A stretch of DNA of 42,820 bases. Origin: CAAGNP01 sp045603545. Lineage in GTDB: Bacteria > Bacteroidota > Bacteroidia > Bacteroidales > UBA932. This document shows, piece by piece, positions 16,206 to 23,804 of this stretch (position 1 is its first letter; every line of letters starts with the position of its first letter). Made by a program: the position numbers and the translations under genes. Location of the stretch: positions 1-42,820 of the forward strand of contig JAZUMG010000013.1 in assembly GCA_045603545.1 (NCBI GenBank), given 5' to 3'. Under the pieces are notes generated by a model. The model was not told the origin of the DNA, made no database searches, and saw nothing but the letters and a program-made list of their open reading frames with translations.

Positions 16206-19026
16206 TGGGGTTTACAAAAAGTTTGTAGATAGGATAAGCAAATTTATCCCAAGCGACAGAATCCTTCACAACGAATTGAGTCTGCTTGCATTTGGAACAG
16301 ATGCATCATTCTACAGGATTCTTCCAAAAGTGGTAGTCAAAGCGAGAAAGGAGGAGGATATAGTAGCAGTACTGGCTGCCGCAGATGCACTGGACGTGGC
16401 CGTCACCTTCCGTGCTGCAGGCACATCGCTTTCAGGACAAGCTATAGGTGACTCCGTACTTGTACTTGTATCCCACGGATGGGACAAATACCAGATACTC
16501 AATGATGCTAAGCAAATAAGGCTTCAAGTGGGAATCAGAGGGATACGTGCAAACCAGTATCTGGCCAAATATGGCCGCAAGATTGGTCCCGACCCAGCAT
16601 CTACCGACTCTGCAATGATTGGTGGTATTATAGCAAATAACGCCAGCGGCATGAGCTGCGGCACACACGAAAACTCCTACAGGACAATCGCAGATGCAAG
16701 AATTATCCTTGCCGACGGCACTATCCTTGACACAGGTGACAAGGAGTCCGTGATGAGTTTCAGAAAAACCCATAAGGATATGCTTGAGAAGCTGGAGAAC
16801 ATATCAAGGAAGATATCAGCCAATCCTGCTCTGAAAGAGAAGATTGTCAAGAAACACAGCATCAAGAACACCTCAGGCTATGGACTCAACACCTTTGTGG
16901 ACTATTCTGACGGCATAGATATCATCAAGCACATAATAGTAGGTTCTGAGGGTACCCTTGCATTCCTTTCGGATGTAACACTGAACACTGTTATCAACCC
17001 ACAGTTCAAAGCAACATCGCTAATCATATTCCCATCTATACAGATAGCATGCGAAGCTGTGCAGGTGCTCCGTCACGAACCCGTAGCAGCAGTGGAGTTA
17101 CTTGACAGACAATCACTCAAATCTGTAGAATCAGCTCCTGGTGTACCACCATTCATCAAAGATCTCCCTGACGGATGCTGTGCCCTTCTTGTCGAGACCC
17201 ACACTCAGACAGAAGAAGAACTCTTCACCAATATCGATGAGATTACAGAGAGTATCAAACATATTGAAACTACCCTACCCTTTATATTCACCAGAGACCT
17301 CAAGGAGATTGCTGCATTCTGGAAAATACGCCAGGAAGCACTTCCTACAGTGGCCGGTCTGAGAAAAACTGGTACTACAGCAGTCATAGAAGATGTATGC
17401 TTCCCAGTTGACTCGCTTGCCAAAGCGGTAGCAGACCTTCGCGAGGTACTCCACCGCAACCACTACGATGATGCCGGCATTTTCGGCCACGCTCTGGCCG
17501 GCAACCTCCACTTCATGTTCAATCAAGACTTCCAGACCCCATCCGAAGTAGAGCGTTTCCACAAATTCATGGATGAAATCGCAGAGGTGGTTGTTGGGAA
17601 GTATGACAGTTCGATGAAAGCAGAACACGGAACCGGTAGGAATATCGCTCCATATGTAAGGAAAGAGTGGGGAGACGAGGCATATGCCATTATGAAAGAG
17701 ATAAAAGAGATCTTCGACCCTAAAGGTATCCTCAATCCTGGTGTAATCCTCAATGAAGATCCCAAAATTCATGTATCCAATCTCAAGCCCAATCCTGCAA
17801 CCCATGAACTTGTGGACAAATGCATGGAGTGCGGTTTCTGCGAGAGCAAATGTGTGGCAGAGGGGCTTACCCTCTCTCCTCGCCAAAGGGTAGCTGTCTA
17901 CAGAGAAATCAAGAGTCTCCAGGCATCAGGACAGGAGCCACACAGAGCTGCCGAGCTTATCAAGAATTATCAGTACCATGGTATCGATACCTGCTCGACA
18001 GACAGCCTTTGTGCTATGCGCTGCCCTGTGAAAGTGGATACCGGAAAGATGGTCAAGGTATTGAAACAACAAAGTCACAGCAAATTCAGCGACTCTATCG
18101 CAATGTTCCTGGCCAATCATATGAGCGGAGTAACATCATTCGCCCGCTTCGGCCTCAATCTTCTTTACTATATAAGGGTAGTAATCGGTGGACGCCTTTT
18201 CGGTGCCATCGCCCGTGGCTTACGAAAGATTACATTCGGTCTTATACCTCTATGGACCGAACCATTCCCCAAAGGGAACAGACACTCCACATTCTCAAAA
18301 CCTGTAGCGGCTGTGAATCCTGAGGAAGAGAACAATATAGTTTATTTCCCATCCTGCATTACCAGGAGCATGGGCGTGTCCAGAAGCTACTGTAAAGAGG
18401 TGGAAATTACCGAGCTCACCAAGAGACTCCTTACCAAGGCCGGATACAACATAATCTATCCCAAGAACCTTGACAAACTCTGCTGCGGTATGGCTTTCTC
18501 TTCAAAAGGATTTGTCGATGCCGGCAAGAAACTCTCTGACGAACTCGAAGCAGCCCTGCTTGAGGTTTCAAACGGGGGAAAATATCCTATACTTTGCGAT
18601 ATGAGCCCATGCCTCTATACCATGCACGCCAATATGGATGGAGGGGCCCTCAAACTGTATGAGCCAGCAGAGTTTGCAGAAAAGTATCTGCTGCCTCGTC
18701 TTAAAATAAACAAAGTGGATGAAAAGGTGGCAATCTTTGCCGTATGCTCAGCCAAGAAACTAGCCGTAGACCAGACACTTGCCAATATCGCAAGAGCTTG
18801 TGCCAAAGATGTAGTAGTGGTAGAGAGCAATTGTTGCGGTTTCTCAGGAGACAAAGGGTTTACCCTTCCGGAACTTAACGCACATGGTTTGAGATATCTC
18901 AAGGAGCAAGTCTACGGATGCGATTCAGGCTACGCCACCAGCCGCACTTGCGAGATTGGTCTCTCATATCACAGCGGACTAGAATTCAAATCGATCCTCT
19001 ATCTGCTTGACAGATGCTCTGAATAG
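16198..19026 (+). CDS. FAD-linked oxidase / Fe-S dehydrogenase (D-2-hydroxyacid dehydrogenase type)
   Basis: A 942-residue fusion. The N-terminal half is a GlcD-like FAD-binding oxidase (PCMH segment with FRAAGTSLSGQAIGDS near residue 65, and a KAEHGTGRN segment). It is followed by two ferredoxin-type clusters, CMECGFCESKC (542-552) and C599-x5-C605-x3-C609-P. The C-terminal part has two CCG motifs (762 and 879), as in GlpC/LutA heterodisulfide-reductase-like subunits. This layout oxidises D-lactate, D-2-hydroxyglutarate or glycolate and passes electrons to quinone (YdiJ/Dld-II type). The exact substrate cannot be read from sequence. It overlaps the double-thioredoxin gene by 8 bases. Confidence 0.9.
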   Translation: MINGVYKKFVDRISKFIPSDRILHNELSLLAFGTDASFYRILPKVVVKARKEEDIVAVLAAADALDVAVTFRAAGTSLSGQAIGDSVLVLVSHGWDKYQILNDAKQIRLQVGIRGIRANQYLAKYGRKIGPDPASTDSAMIGGIIANNASGMSCGTHENSYRTIADARIILADGTILDTGDKESVMSFRKTHKDMLEKLENISRKISANPALKEKIVKKHSIKNTSGYGLNTFVDYSDGIDIIKHIIVGSEGTLAFLSDVTLNTVINPQFKATSLIIFPSIQIACEAVQVLRHEPVAAVELLDRQSLKSVESAPGVPPFIKDLPDGCCALLVETHTQTEEELFTNIDEITESIKHIETTLPFIFTRDLKEIAAFWKIRQEALPTVAGLRKTGTTAVIEDVCFPVDSLAKAVADLREVLHRNHYDDAGIFGHALAGNLHFMFNQDFQTPSEVERFHKFMDEIAEVVVGKYDSSMKAEHGTGRNIAPYVRKEWGDEAYAIMKEIKEIFDPKGILNPGVILNEDPKIHVSNLKPNPATHELVDKCMECGFCESKCVAEGLTLSPRQRVAVYREIKSLQASGQEPHRAAELIKNYQYHGIDTCSTDSLCAMRCPVKVDTGKMVKVLKQQSHSKFSDSIAMFLANHMSGVTSFARFGLNLLYYIRVVIGGRLFGAIARGLRKITFGLIPLWTEPFPKGNRHSTFSKPVAAVNPEEENNIVYFPSCITRSMGVSRSYCKEVEITELTKRLLTKAGYNIIYPKNLDKLCCGMAFSSKGFVDAGKKLSDELEAALLEVSNGGKYPILCDMSPCLYTMHANMDGGALKLYEPAEFAEKYLLPRLKINKVDEKVAIFAVCSAKKLAVDQTLANIARACAKDVVVVESNCCGFSGDKGFTLPELNAHGLRYLKEQVYGCDSGYATSRTCEIGLSYHSGLEFKSILYLLDRCSE

Positions 19027-19033
19027 CTTCATC

Positions 19034-19058
19034 ATCCTGCGACCCTAGCGTGCAGGAT
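19034..19058 (+). other. hairpin just after the FAD/Fe-S dehydrogenase stop
   Basis: ATCCTGC (19034-19040) and GCAGGAT (19052-19058) form a 7-bp perfect stem with an 11-nt loop, 8 bases after the stop codon. No T tract follows. It probably protects the mRNA 3' end together with the next hairpin. Confidence 0.45.
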
Positions 19059-19067
19059 CACATCCAT

Positions 19068-19110
19068 AAAAATGGGCACGGAAACTCAGTATTTCGTGCC
19101 CATTTTGTCT
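19068..19110 (+). terminator. strong rho-independent terminator
   Basis: AAAATGGGCACG (19069-19080) is perfectly complementary to CGTGCCCATTTT (19095-19106), a 12-bp stem with a 14-nt loop and T-rich 3' flank. It closes the coaD / thioredoxin / dehydrogenase transcript. The A-rich 5' arm would let it work on both strands. Confidence 0.9.
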
Positions 19111-19339
19111 TGACAGACTCCTATATAGTTATCCCCCCCTCAGCAAAGAGGACGCGAGCGCACTTTACGGAGAGCGTTAAGCGAATGAGCGGTAAATCGA
19201 CGTGTGGCGAAGCCAATGACAGACTCTGTCTGATGACGTTAGGCCGACGCAGTCGGACTAAAAGGAAGAGTTGTCTGTCAAGTCGATGTGAGCGAAATGA
19301 GTAGCTCGGAGTAATCGGAGCGAGCACCTTTGCTGAGGG
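19109..19339. other. gene-free fold-back element with nested inverted repeats
   Basis: CTTGACAGAC (19109-19118) recurs inverted at 19273-19282, and CCCTCAGCAAAG (19137-19148) recurs inverted at 19328-19339. Between the arms are small perfect hairpins: TGGC/GAA/GCCA (19205-19215), GACAG/ACT/CTGTC (19218-19230), CCGAC/GCA/GTCGG (19244-19256) and GCTCG/CGAGC (19304-19325). No convincing coding frame is present. A structured RNA, a small non-autonomous mobile element or remnants of one are all possible. Confidence 0.5.
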
Positions 19340-19360
19340 TGTATTTGATTCGCATGGATA

Positions 19361-20329
19361 CTACAACACCTTTAGAGCATAGGCATATTCGTATGATATA
19401 CGGGAGGATGAATGATGGTTGTCTATCCAGGCTGGTTCCTGGTGGCTGAGTTCTAAAAGTTCTGTTGATGTGTAGCAAGCGAGGGAGGAACATATTTCAT
19501 CCAGTATATGCAATTCACTTTCTGTAAATAGCGACGTATCAGGTTTTACAGAGGTTGTAAGTATTGTTCCCTCTCTATCGCCTATGATACGAGGCTCAAT
19601 ACTTATCTCTTCAAAGGAACTGTAAATTCTGTCCCACCTTTCCGGAACTGGGCCGAATTCTATGGCTTTATATGACAAACCTGTAATGGATATGCCCAAT
19701 TGGCGATATGCTACAAAGTCTGCATAGAAGAGCAATTTATTCATTTTGGTATAAAAAACATCGCCGCATTTCATCAATACATACAGCAATACATTTTTAA
19801 CCCTATCTGTAGACAATACTCCATATCCGTTATATATACCCCTTTCGCATACAAAAATAGTGGGCTGATATTCAGGATGCAGAGGAGATACATCTGATTG
19901 TCTTATTATCTTCTCATAGTCTTTTGGCAGCAAGATATGCCTGGAACTGTGGACCATATCTATAAATACATCAGGATTCATTATAGAACGTATCATCCTG
20001 CCATTTGACACACTAGGAACTTCTCCGGCCTCATAATGTCTCCACTGGTTGGCTCCGAAACCAAGAATCAGCGACATTTTTGAGGCAGAGATATTATACT
20101 TTTTTCTTACTGCTACAATTTCATCAGTAAATGGTATACCATATTTGGTTCTATATTGATTTGTCACTTGTATAAATCCGGCTGTATCTGTATCATCTGT
20201 TGTAAATCTCTCTCCTGTATCCTCACAAAGCCACGAAGTATGAATATAGTCATACTCTTCACCACGAAACTTCCAAGTGCGCTTTTCGTACTCAAGTTTC
20301 ATCTCTTTATCAGTAAATGGACTTTTCAT
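19361..20329 (-). CDS. antitoxin: HTH plus SocA/Panacea domain
   Basis: 322 residues in three parts. The N-terminus (WKFRGEEYDYIHTSWLCED) looks like an MqsA-type antitoxin head but without the paired zinc cysteines. Then comes an Xre-like helix-turn-helix (about 65-120: EIVAVRKKYNISASKMS, then GANQWRHYEAGEVP). The last part (about 170-250, with KMNKLLFYADF and SITGLSYKAIEFGPVP) is the SocA/Panacea (DUF4065) fold, an antitoxin module that neutralises diverse toxins. It lies 3 bases downstream of a 57-residue ORF that looks like the remains of its toxin. The operator palindromes upstream of the pair suggest autoregulation through the HTH. The gene itself looks intact. Confidence 0.85.
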   Translation of the reverse strand: MKSPFTDKEMKLEYEKRTWKFRGEEYDYIHTSWLCEDTGERFTTDDTDTAGFIQVTNQYRTKYGIPFTDEIVAVRKKYNISASKMSLILGFGANQWRHYEAGEVPSVSNGRMIRSIMNPDVFIDMVHSSRHILLPKDYEKIIRQSDVSPLHPEYQPTIFVCERGIYNGYGVLSTDRVKNVLLYVLMKCGDVFYTKMNKLLFYADFVAYRQLGISITGLSYKAIEFGPVPERWDRIYSSFEEISIEPRIIGDREGTILTTSVKPDTSLFTESELHILDEICSSLACYTSTELLELSHQEPAWIDNHHSSSRISYEYAYALKVL

Positions 20330-20332
20330 ATT

Positions 20333-20506
20333 TTACAATTTAAATGGATAACTCAATGGGCTTTCCGCCAACGGCACTATCTCCAGTTCTTCCAATGTTT
20401 TCTGGTTCTTTCCTCTATCATCACGATAAATTATTCCAAAAACTTTCATCTTAGCATGAAACTGATCAAGAAAACACTGAACCTCATCTTTAGTCAAAAT
20501 ATCCAT
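20333..20506 (-). CDS. toxin remnant with in-frame internal deletion (57 residues)
   Basis: The frame reads MDILTKDEVQCFLDQFHAKM, then KVFGIIYRDDRGKNQKTLEE and LEIVPLAESPLSYPFKL before TAA. From memory, toxins paired with this antitoxin type in Bacteroidota are about 100-115 residues. They begin with a helix like this, continue RDDRGKN-TL-LEI, then have a core ending CISFH, and close AE-PL-YPFK. Here the first ~46 residues and the last ~11 are joined and the middle is missing, with the reading frame kept. That points to loss of toxicity by internal deletion while the antitoxin is preserved. The stop is 3 bases before the antitoxin ATG. A naturally short partner protein is the alternative. Confidence 0.6.
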   Translation of the reverse strand: MDILTKDEVQCFLDQFHAKMKVFGIIYRDDRGKNQKTLEELEIVPLAESPLSYPFKL

Positions 20507-20518
20507 ACTCCTCTCTCA

Positions 20519-20587
20519 TTGAACTTTCAACAAAAGTAGACTTAATATTCTAAAAATGCAATATTTTTCAACTTTATAGTTGAAAAA
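20519..20587 (-). promoter_or_regulatory. toxin-antitoxin promoter with two palindromic operators
   Basis: On the minus strand ATTG (20559-20562) and TACTTTTG (20531-20538) are 20 nt apart. Two inverted repeats flank the promoter: TTTTTCAACT-TTAT-AGTTGAAAAA (20564-20587) upstream of the -33, and TTGAA-CT-TTCAA (20519-20530) next to the start site. Both contain TTGAA/TTCAA half-sites, consistent with antitoxin autorepression. Confidence 0.65.
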
Positions 20588-20669
20588 TCAATAATTTTCT
20601 CAAAAAGAAGGACGTACACATAGCGAACGCCTGAAGAGCCTAAGATTCGCAGCCGCGACAAAAAAACTC

Positions 20670-20685
20670 CAAAAGTTGACGCGGG
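20670..20685. repeat. dispersed intergenic motif, copy A
   Basis: CAAAAGTTGACGCGGG matches 14 of 16 bases of the exact duplicate at 33068-33083 and 33119-33134. It lies just after the lnt stop (minus strand). The shared block extends to CTCC-AAAAG/AATGGACGCGGGA. The remaining gap 20588-20710 also contains GCGAA/TTCGC inverted arms and no gene. Confidence 0.55.
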
Positions 20686-20710
20686 AGGTTAAAAGAAGAA
20701 AACTGGAGAG

Positions 20711-22363
20711 TTATTTCTTTCTCGCCCTTTTGGTGACGGCGATGGTGAAGTAGAGAAGTGCAAGTAGTGTAAACATAAATGTCGATATTCTTCCTATGAA
20801 ATCTCCGTGACGGACAAAAAATGTAAGCTCATCATTGAGATTGATACTCCCTGTCAAGCAATCTTCGTGCCACCAACCAAGTTCTGCCACCCTCTCCCCT
20901 CTTTGGTTGATAAATGCCGAGATTCCTGTATTCGCACTGCGTGCAATGGATCTGCGGGTCTCAATGGCACGAAGGGAAGCATACCTGAGATGCTGTCTGT
21001 AACCAGGAGTATTGCTCCACCAGCCATCATTGGTAATTATGGACATTACCTGTGCCCCCTTAAGTACATAGTCCCTATAGTAGTCTCCATATACAGATTC
21101 ATAACATATGGCTGTACCGATCCTGGTGCCATCAGATCCTGTAAAGATGGTCACCTCCGGCTGCGTACCGTAACTCCCTGTCGCCCCACCAAGTTCAATG
21201 GCCAGTTTATTGATGGGTGCAAGCAGCTTAGGATAAGGGATGAACTCTGTAAGAACTACCAGTTTTGATTTATGGAAGAAATCACACCTTCCGGAAGAAT
21301 CCATCATCACAGAGGCGTTAAAGGTGTCATACCAGTATCCTCTCCCCTTTTTGGCTGTCAGTGATGGTGCATTGCGTGTGACATACTGGCGCATAGTTAT
21401 AGCACCAGTAATAAAATTCGCTTGTGGATATTTTTTTACAAATGCCCCCATTCTCCTTACAGTAGGACATGTGTACGGAGCATCTTCATTAATAAACCAG
21501 GTAAATGTCTCCGGGGCTACCACAAAAGATGTCTGAGGGGTAACACCTCTCTCAGCAAGGCGGAAAAGGATATCATCCTGTTCATCTCTGGTGAGGGTAT
21601 TGAACTTGTCCTGATACGGTTCTATATTTGGTTGAAGAAGAACAAACTCACAGGGTCTCTCTTTCTCTTCGTATGATGAGAACATCGTAAAAGAGATGCT
21701 AAATGGAAGTACTGCCAATGCCGCATATCCTCCATACAGGGCATACCGCTGTCTGCGCTGATATATGTTCTCCCCAACATTTCTGTCCCTTCTCACCTCC
21801 TTGACTATAATCCTGTATAAAAGGACATTGGAGAGGAGAATCCACAGACTGCCACCGAGAGTACCGGTATATTCATACCATTGTACAGACTTTATCGAAC
21901 CTGCAAAAGCATTACCTAAAACAAGCCATGGCCAAGAGACCTCTGCATCGAAATAGTAGTGCTCCCAACCGAGCCATGTTACAATAAAAAAGAGGTAGGG
22001 TATAAAACTGTCCCTGGAAGCACCATCCCTTTTGAGAATCTGCTTCTTGAACAATCTGTAGAACCAGAATACCAGCGACATCTGGAAAGCATTCAAGAGG
22101 ACAGCTGCAATCCCCCCTGGAAGTGTCGCATATGAAACCCAATAAGTGGTAATGGTATTCCAGACCACAAACAGCAAATAGTAATACCATGTAGCGCCTT
22201 TGACATCATGCTTTCTGCATATATCCTCAATAAAGAAGAGAGGCACCATCCCGAATAGAGCCAGAAAGCCAAGATGGTCTACCAGAAAAGGTAATGACAA
22301 CAGCAAGGAGGAAATAAGAATCCACCCCAATATATACATGTGAACACTCTTTCTCGATTTCAT
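20711..22363 (-). CDS. lnt: apolipoprotein N-acyltransferase
   Basis: Inner-membrane enzyme adding the third acyl chain to outer-membrane lipoproteins. Several hydrophobic segments fill residues 10-230, followed by a periplasmic nitrilase domain with the Glu-Lys-Cys triad: Glu285 in VAPETFTW, Lys367 in HKSKLV and Cys420 in CYESVYGDYYRDY. The ITNDGWW segment follows. A final membrane helix and a basic KRARKK tail close the protein. 550 residues, slightly longer than E. coli Lnt. Divergent from the LysE-type gene, with its own -7 box. Confidence 0.93.
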   Translation of the reverse strand: MKSRKSVHMYILGWILISSLLLSLPFLVDHLGFLALFGMVPLFFIEDICRKHDVKGATWYYYLLFVVWNTITTYWVSYATLPGGIAAVLLNAFQMSLVFWFYRLFKKQILKRDGASRDSFIPYLFFIVTWLGWEHYYFDAEVSWPWLVLGNAFAGSIKSVQWYEYTGTLGGSLWILLSNVLLYRIIVKEVRRDRNVGENIYQRRQRYALYGGYAALAVLPFSISFTMFSSYEEKERPCEFVLLQPNIEPYQDKFNTLTRDEQDDILFRLAERGVTPQTSFVVAPETFTWFINEDAPYTCPTVRRMGAFVKKYPQANFITGAITMRQYVTRNAPSLTAKKGRGYWYDTFNASVMMDSSGRCDFFHKSKLVVLTEFIPYPKLLAPINKLAIELGGATGSYGTQPEVTIFTGSDGTRIGTAICYESVYGDYYRDYVLKGAQVMSIITNDGWWSNTPGYRQHLRYASLRAIETRRSIARSANTGISAFINQRGERVAELGWWHEDCLTGSINLNDELTFFVRHGDFIGRISTFMFTLLALLYFTIAVTKRARKK

Positions 22364-22384
22364 AAGGGAACCTTTTAAAGCCTA

Positions 22385-22421
22385 CAAATATACTAAATCT
22401 TCATTTTTTATTATATCTTTG
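22385..22421. promoter_or_regulatory. divergent -7 boxes, lnt / LysE-type gene
   Basis: Minus-strand TATATTTG (22385-22392) for lnt and plus-strand TATCTTTG (22414-22421) for the exporter operon both match TAnnTTTG exactly. -33 elements are not recognisable for either. Confidence 0.5.
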
Positions 22422-22442
22422 TCTTTATTATGGTGACAATTT

Positions 22443-23087
22443 ATGATTGAAGAACTAATAAAAGGGATAATAGTCGGATTGGGAGCATCTATCCCATTGG
22501 GACCTATCGGTATTCTATGTATCCAAAGGACTCTGAGCAAAGGGAAATGGTCAGGGTTCGCGACAGGCATGGGAGCCGCGATTTCCGATATAATATTCTC
22601 CGCAATTGCCCTTTTGGGTCTGGCCTTTGTCAATGACTTTCTCACCACCTATCGCGAGTGGGTAATGCTATTTGGTGGCGCCATTGTTGCCGGTTTCGGA
22701 TTGAAAATTTTCATCACTAACCCCATCAAGCAAATCAAGAGGGTTCAAGAAGGTAATCATCAGTACATTCAGGATTTTGCATCCTCATTCATAATGACCA
22801 TCACCAACCCTGGCGCCATCTTCCTTATCATAGGGATGTTTGCCTTTATCGGTATCGACTCGGGCAGTTACGAATTCGGGCTTGTCCTTGCCCCCGCACT
22901 ATTGGGAGTATTTATAGGGACTCTCGGATGGTGGTTCACATTATCAACAGTGATAAATATGTTCAGAAACAAGTTCAGACTCAAACAACTGCTTGTAACC
23001 AACTGGATTGCTGGTACCATCATTATGGCTATCGGCATTGTATCATTGTTTGAAGGGCTTATTCAAATAATCAGACTATACATATGA
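22443..23087 (+). CDS. LysE/RhtB family amino-acid exporter
   Basis: A 214-residue membrane protein with about six hydrophobic segments. The N-terminal IVGLGASIPLGPIGILCIQR fits the LysE pattern (G-x-x-x-x-x-P-G-P), and ITNPGAIFLII is the second family landmark. Members export amino acids or related metabolites. It is followed with a 4-base overlap by an aspartate/glutamate racemase gene and then by a symporter, which suggests a shared amino-acid role. The substrate is not known. Confidence 0.85.
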   Translation: MIEELIKGIIVGLGASIPLGPIGILCIQRTLSKGKWSGFATGMGAAISDIIFSAIALLGLAFVNDFLTTYREWVMLFGGAIVAGFGLKIFITNPIKQIKRVQEGNHQYIQDFASSFIMTITNPGAIFLIIGMFAFIGIDSGSYEFGLVLAPALLGVFIGTLGWWFTLSTVINMFRNKFRLKQLLVTNWIAGTIIMAIGIVSLFEGLIQIIRLYI

Positions 23088-23779
23088 GACCAGACAAAAC
23101 TTTAGGAGTTTTAGGGGGTATGGGACCTGCTGCCACAGCAGATTTCCTCAGAGTTCTCGCTGAAAAAACCCCTGCGAGCTGCGATCAAGAGCACCCTAGA
23201 ATGATCGTCTACTCAAATACAATCACACCTGACCGTACAACATTTTTGCTTGGGAAAGGGCCGGACCCCACTGAATACCTGAAAGATGGGCTTAAAACCC
23301 TCATCGGATGGGGAGCCGATATCCTTTGCGCCACCTGCAACACAGCGCACTACTTCATCGACGGAATGAGGGATGAAATTGAAAAACCTATAGTCCACAT
23401 AGTGGATGAGACTATACTCAAATCATCAACTATCTCCCCAAAAGGTGCATGGCTTACAGCCACTCTCGGCACCATGAGGACAGGGCTGTACCAGAAACAT
23501 GCTCAGGAGAGCGGTTACAATTTCAGAGTAGCATCAGAAGAACTCCAAGTGGAGATTCACGATGTGACCGATATGGTAAAGGCTGGCAAGCATAAAGAGG
23601 CTGGAGAGAAGTTTAGAGGTATCATTGAACAGCTTTGGGCCATAGAGAAGCTTCCGATCGTAGGTGCCTGCACTGAAATTCCCATTGCATATGCAAACAC
23701 CGGTCTTGATCCCAAAATGGCCATCTCATCCCTTGAAGCACTAGCAGATGGATGTATCAGAGAGTTATACCACAAATAG
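23084..23779 (+). CDS. aspartate/glutamate racemase family protein
   Basis: PLP-independent racemase of 231 residues. Two catalytic cysteines are seen: Cys85 in CATCNTAHYF and Cys196 in GACTEIPI. The N-terminus LGVLGGMGPAATADF is the aspartate-racemase form. It interconverts L- and D-aspartate (or glutamate); D-glutamate for peptidoglycan is usually made by MurI, which differs in sequence. It overlaps the LysE-type gene by 4 bases and precedes a dicarboxylate symporter by 25 bases, so an aspartate/D-amino-acid module is plausible. Confidence 0.88.
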   Translation: MRPDKTLGVLGGMGPAATADFLRVLAEKTPASCDQEHPRMIVYSNTITPDRTTFLLGKGPDPTEYLKDGLKTLIGWGADILCATCNTAHYFIDGMRDEIEKPIVHIVDETILKSSTISPKGAWLTATLGTMRTGLYQKHAQESGYNFRVASEELQVEIHDVTDMVKAGKHKEAGEKFRGIIEQLWAIEKLPIVGACTEIPIAYANTGLDPKMAISSLEALADGCIRELYHK

Positions 23780-23804
23780 CAACCATAAATAGCAAATCTC
23801 CACT

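Noticed and set aside
20156..20539. 127-codon plus-strand frame across the toxin-antitoxin locus
   Set aside because: It is antisense to the antitoxin N-terminus and toxin remnant, both of which have recognisable sequence, promoter and operators on the minus strand.
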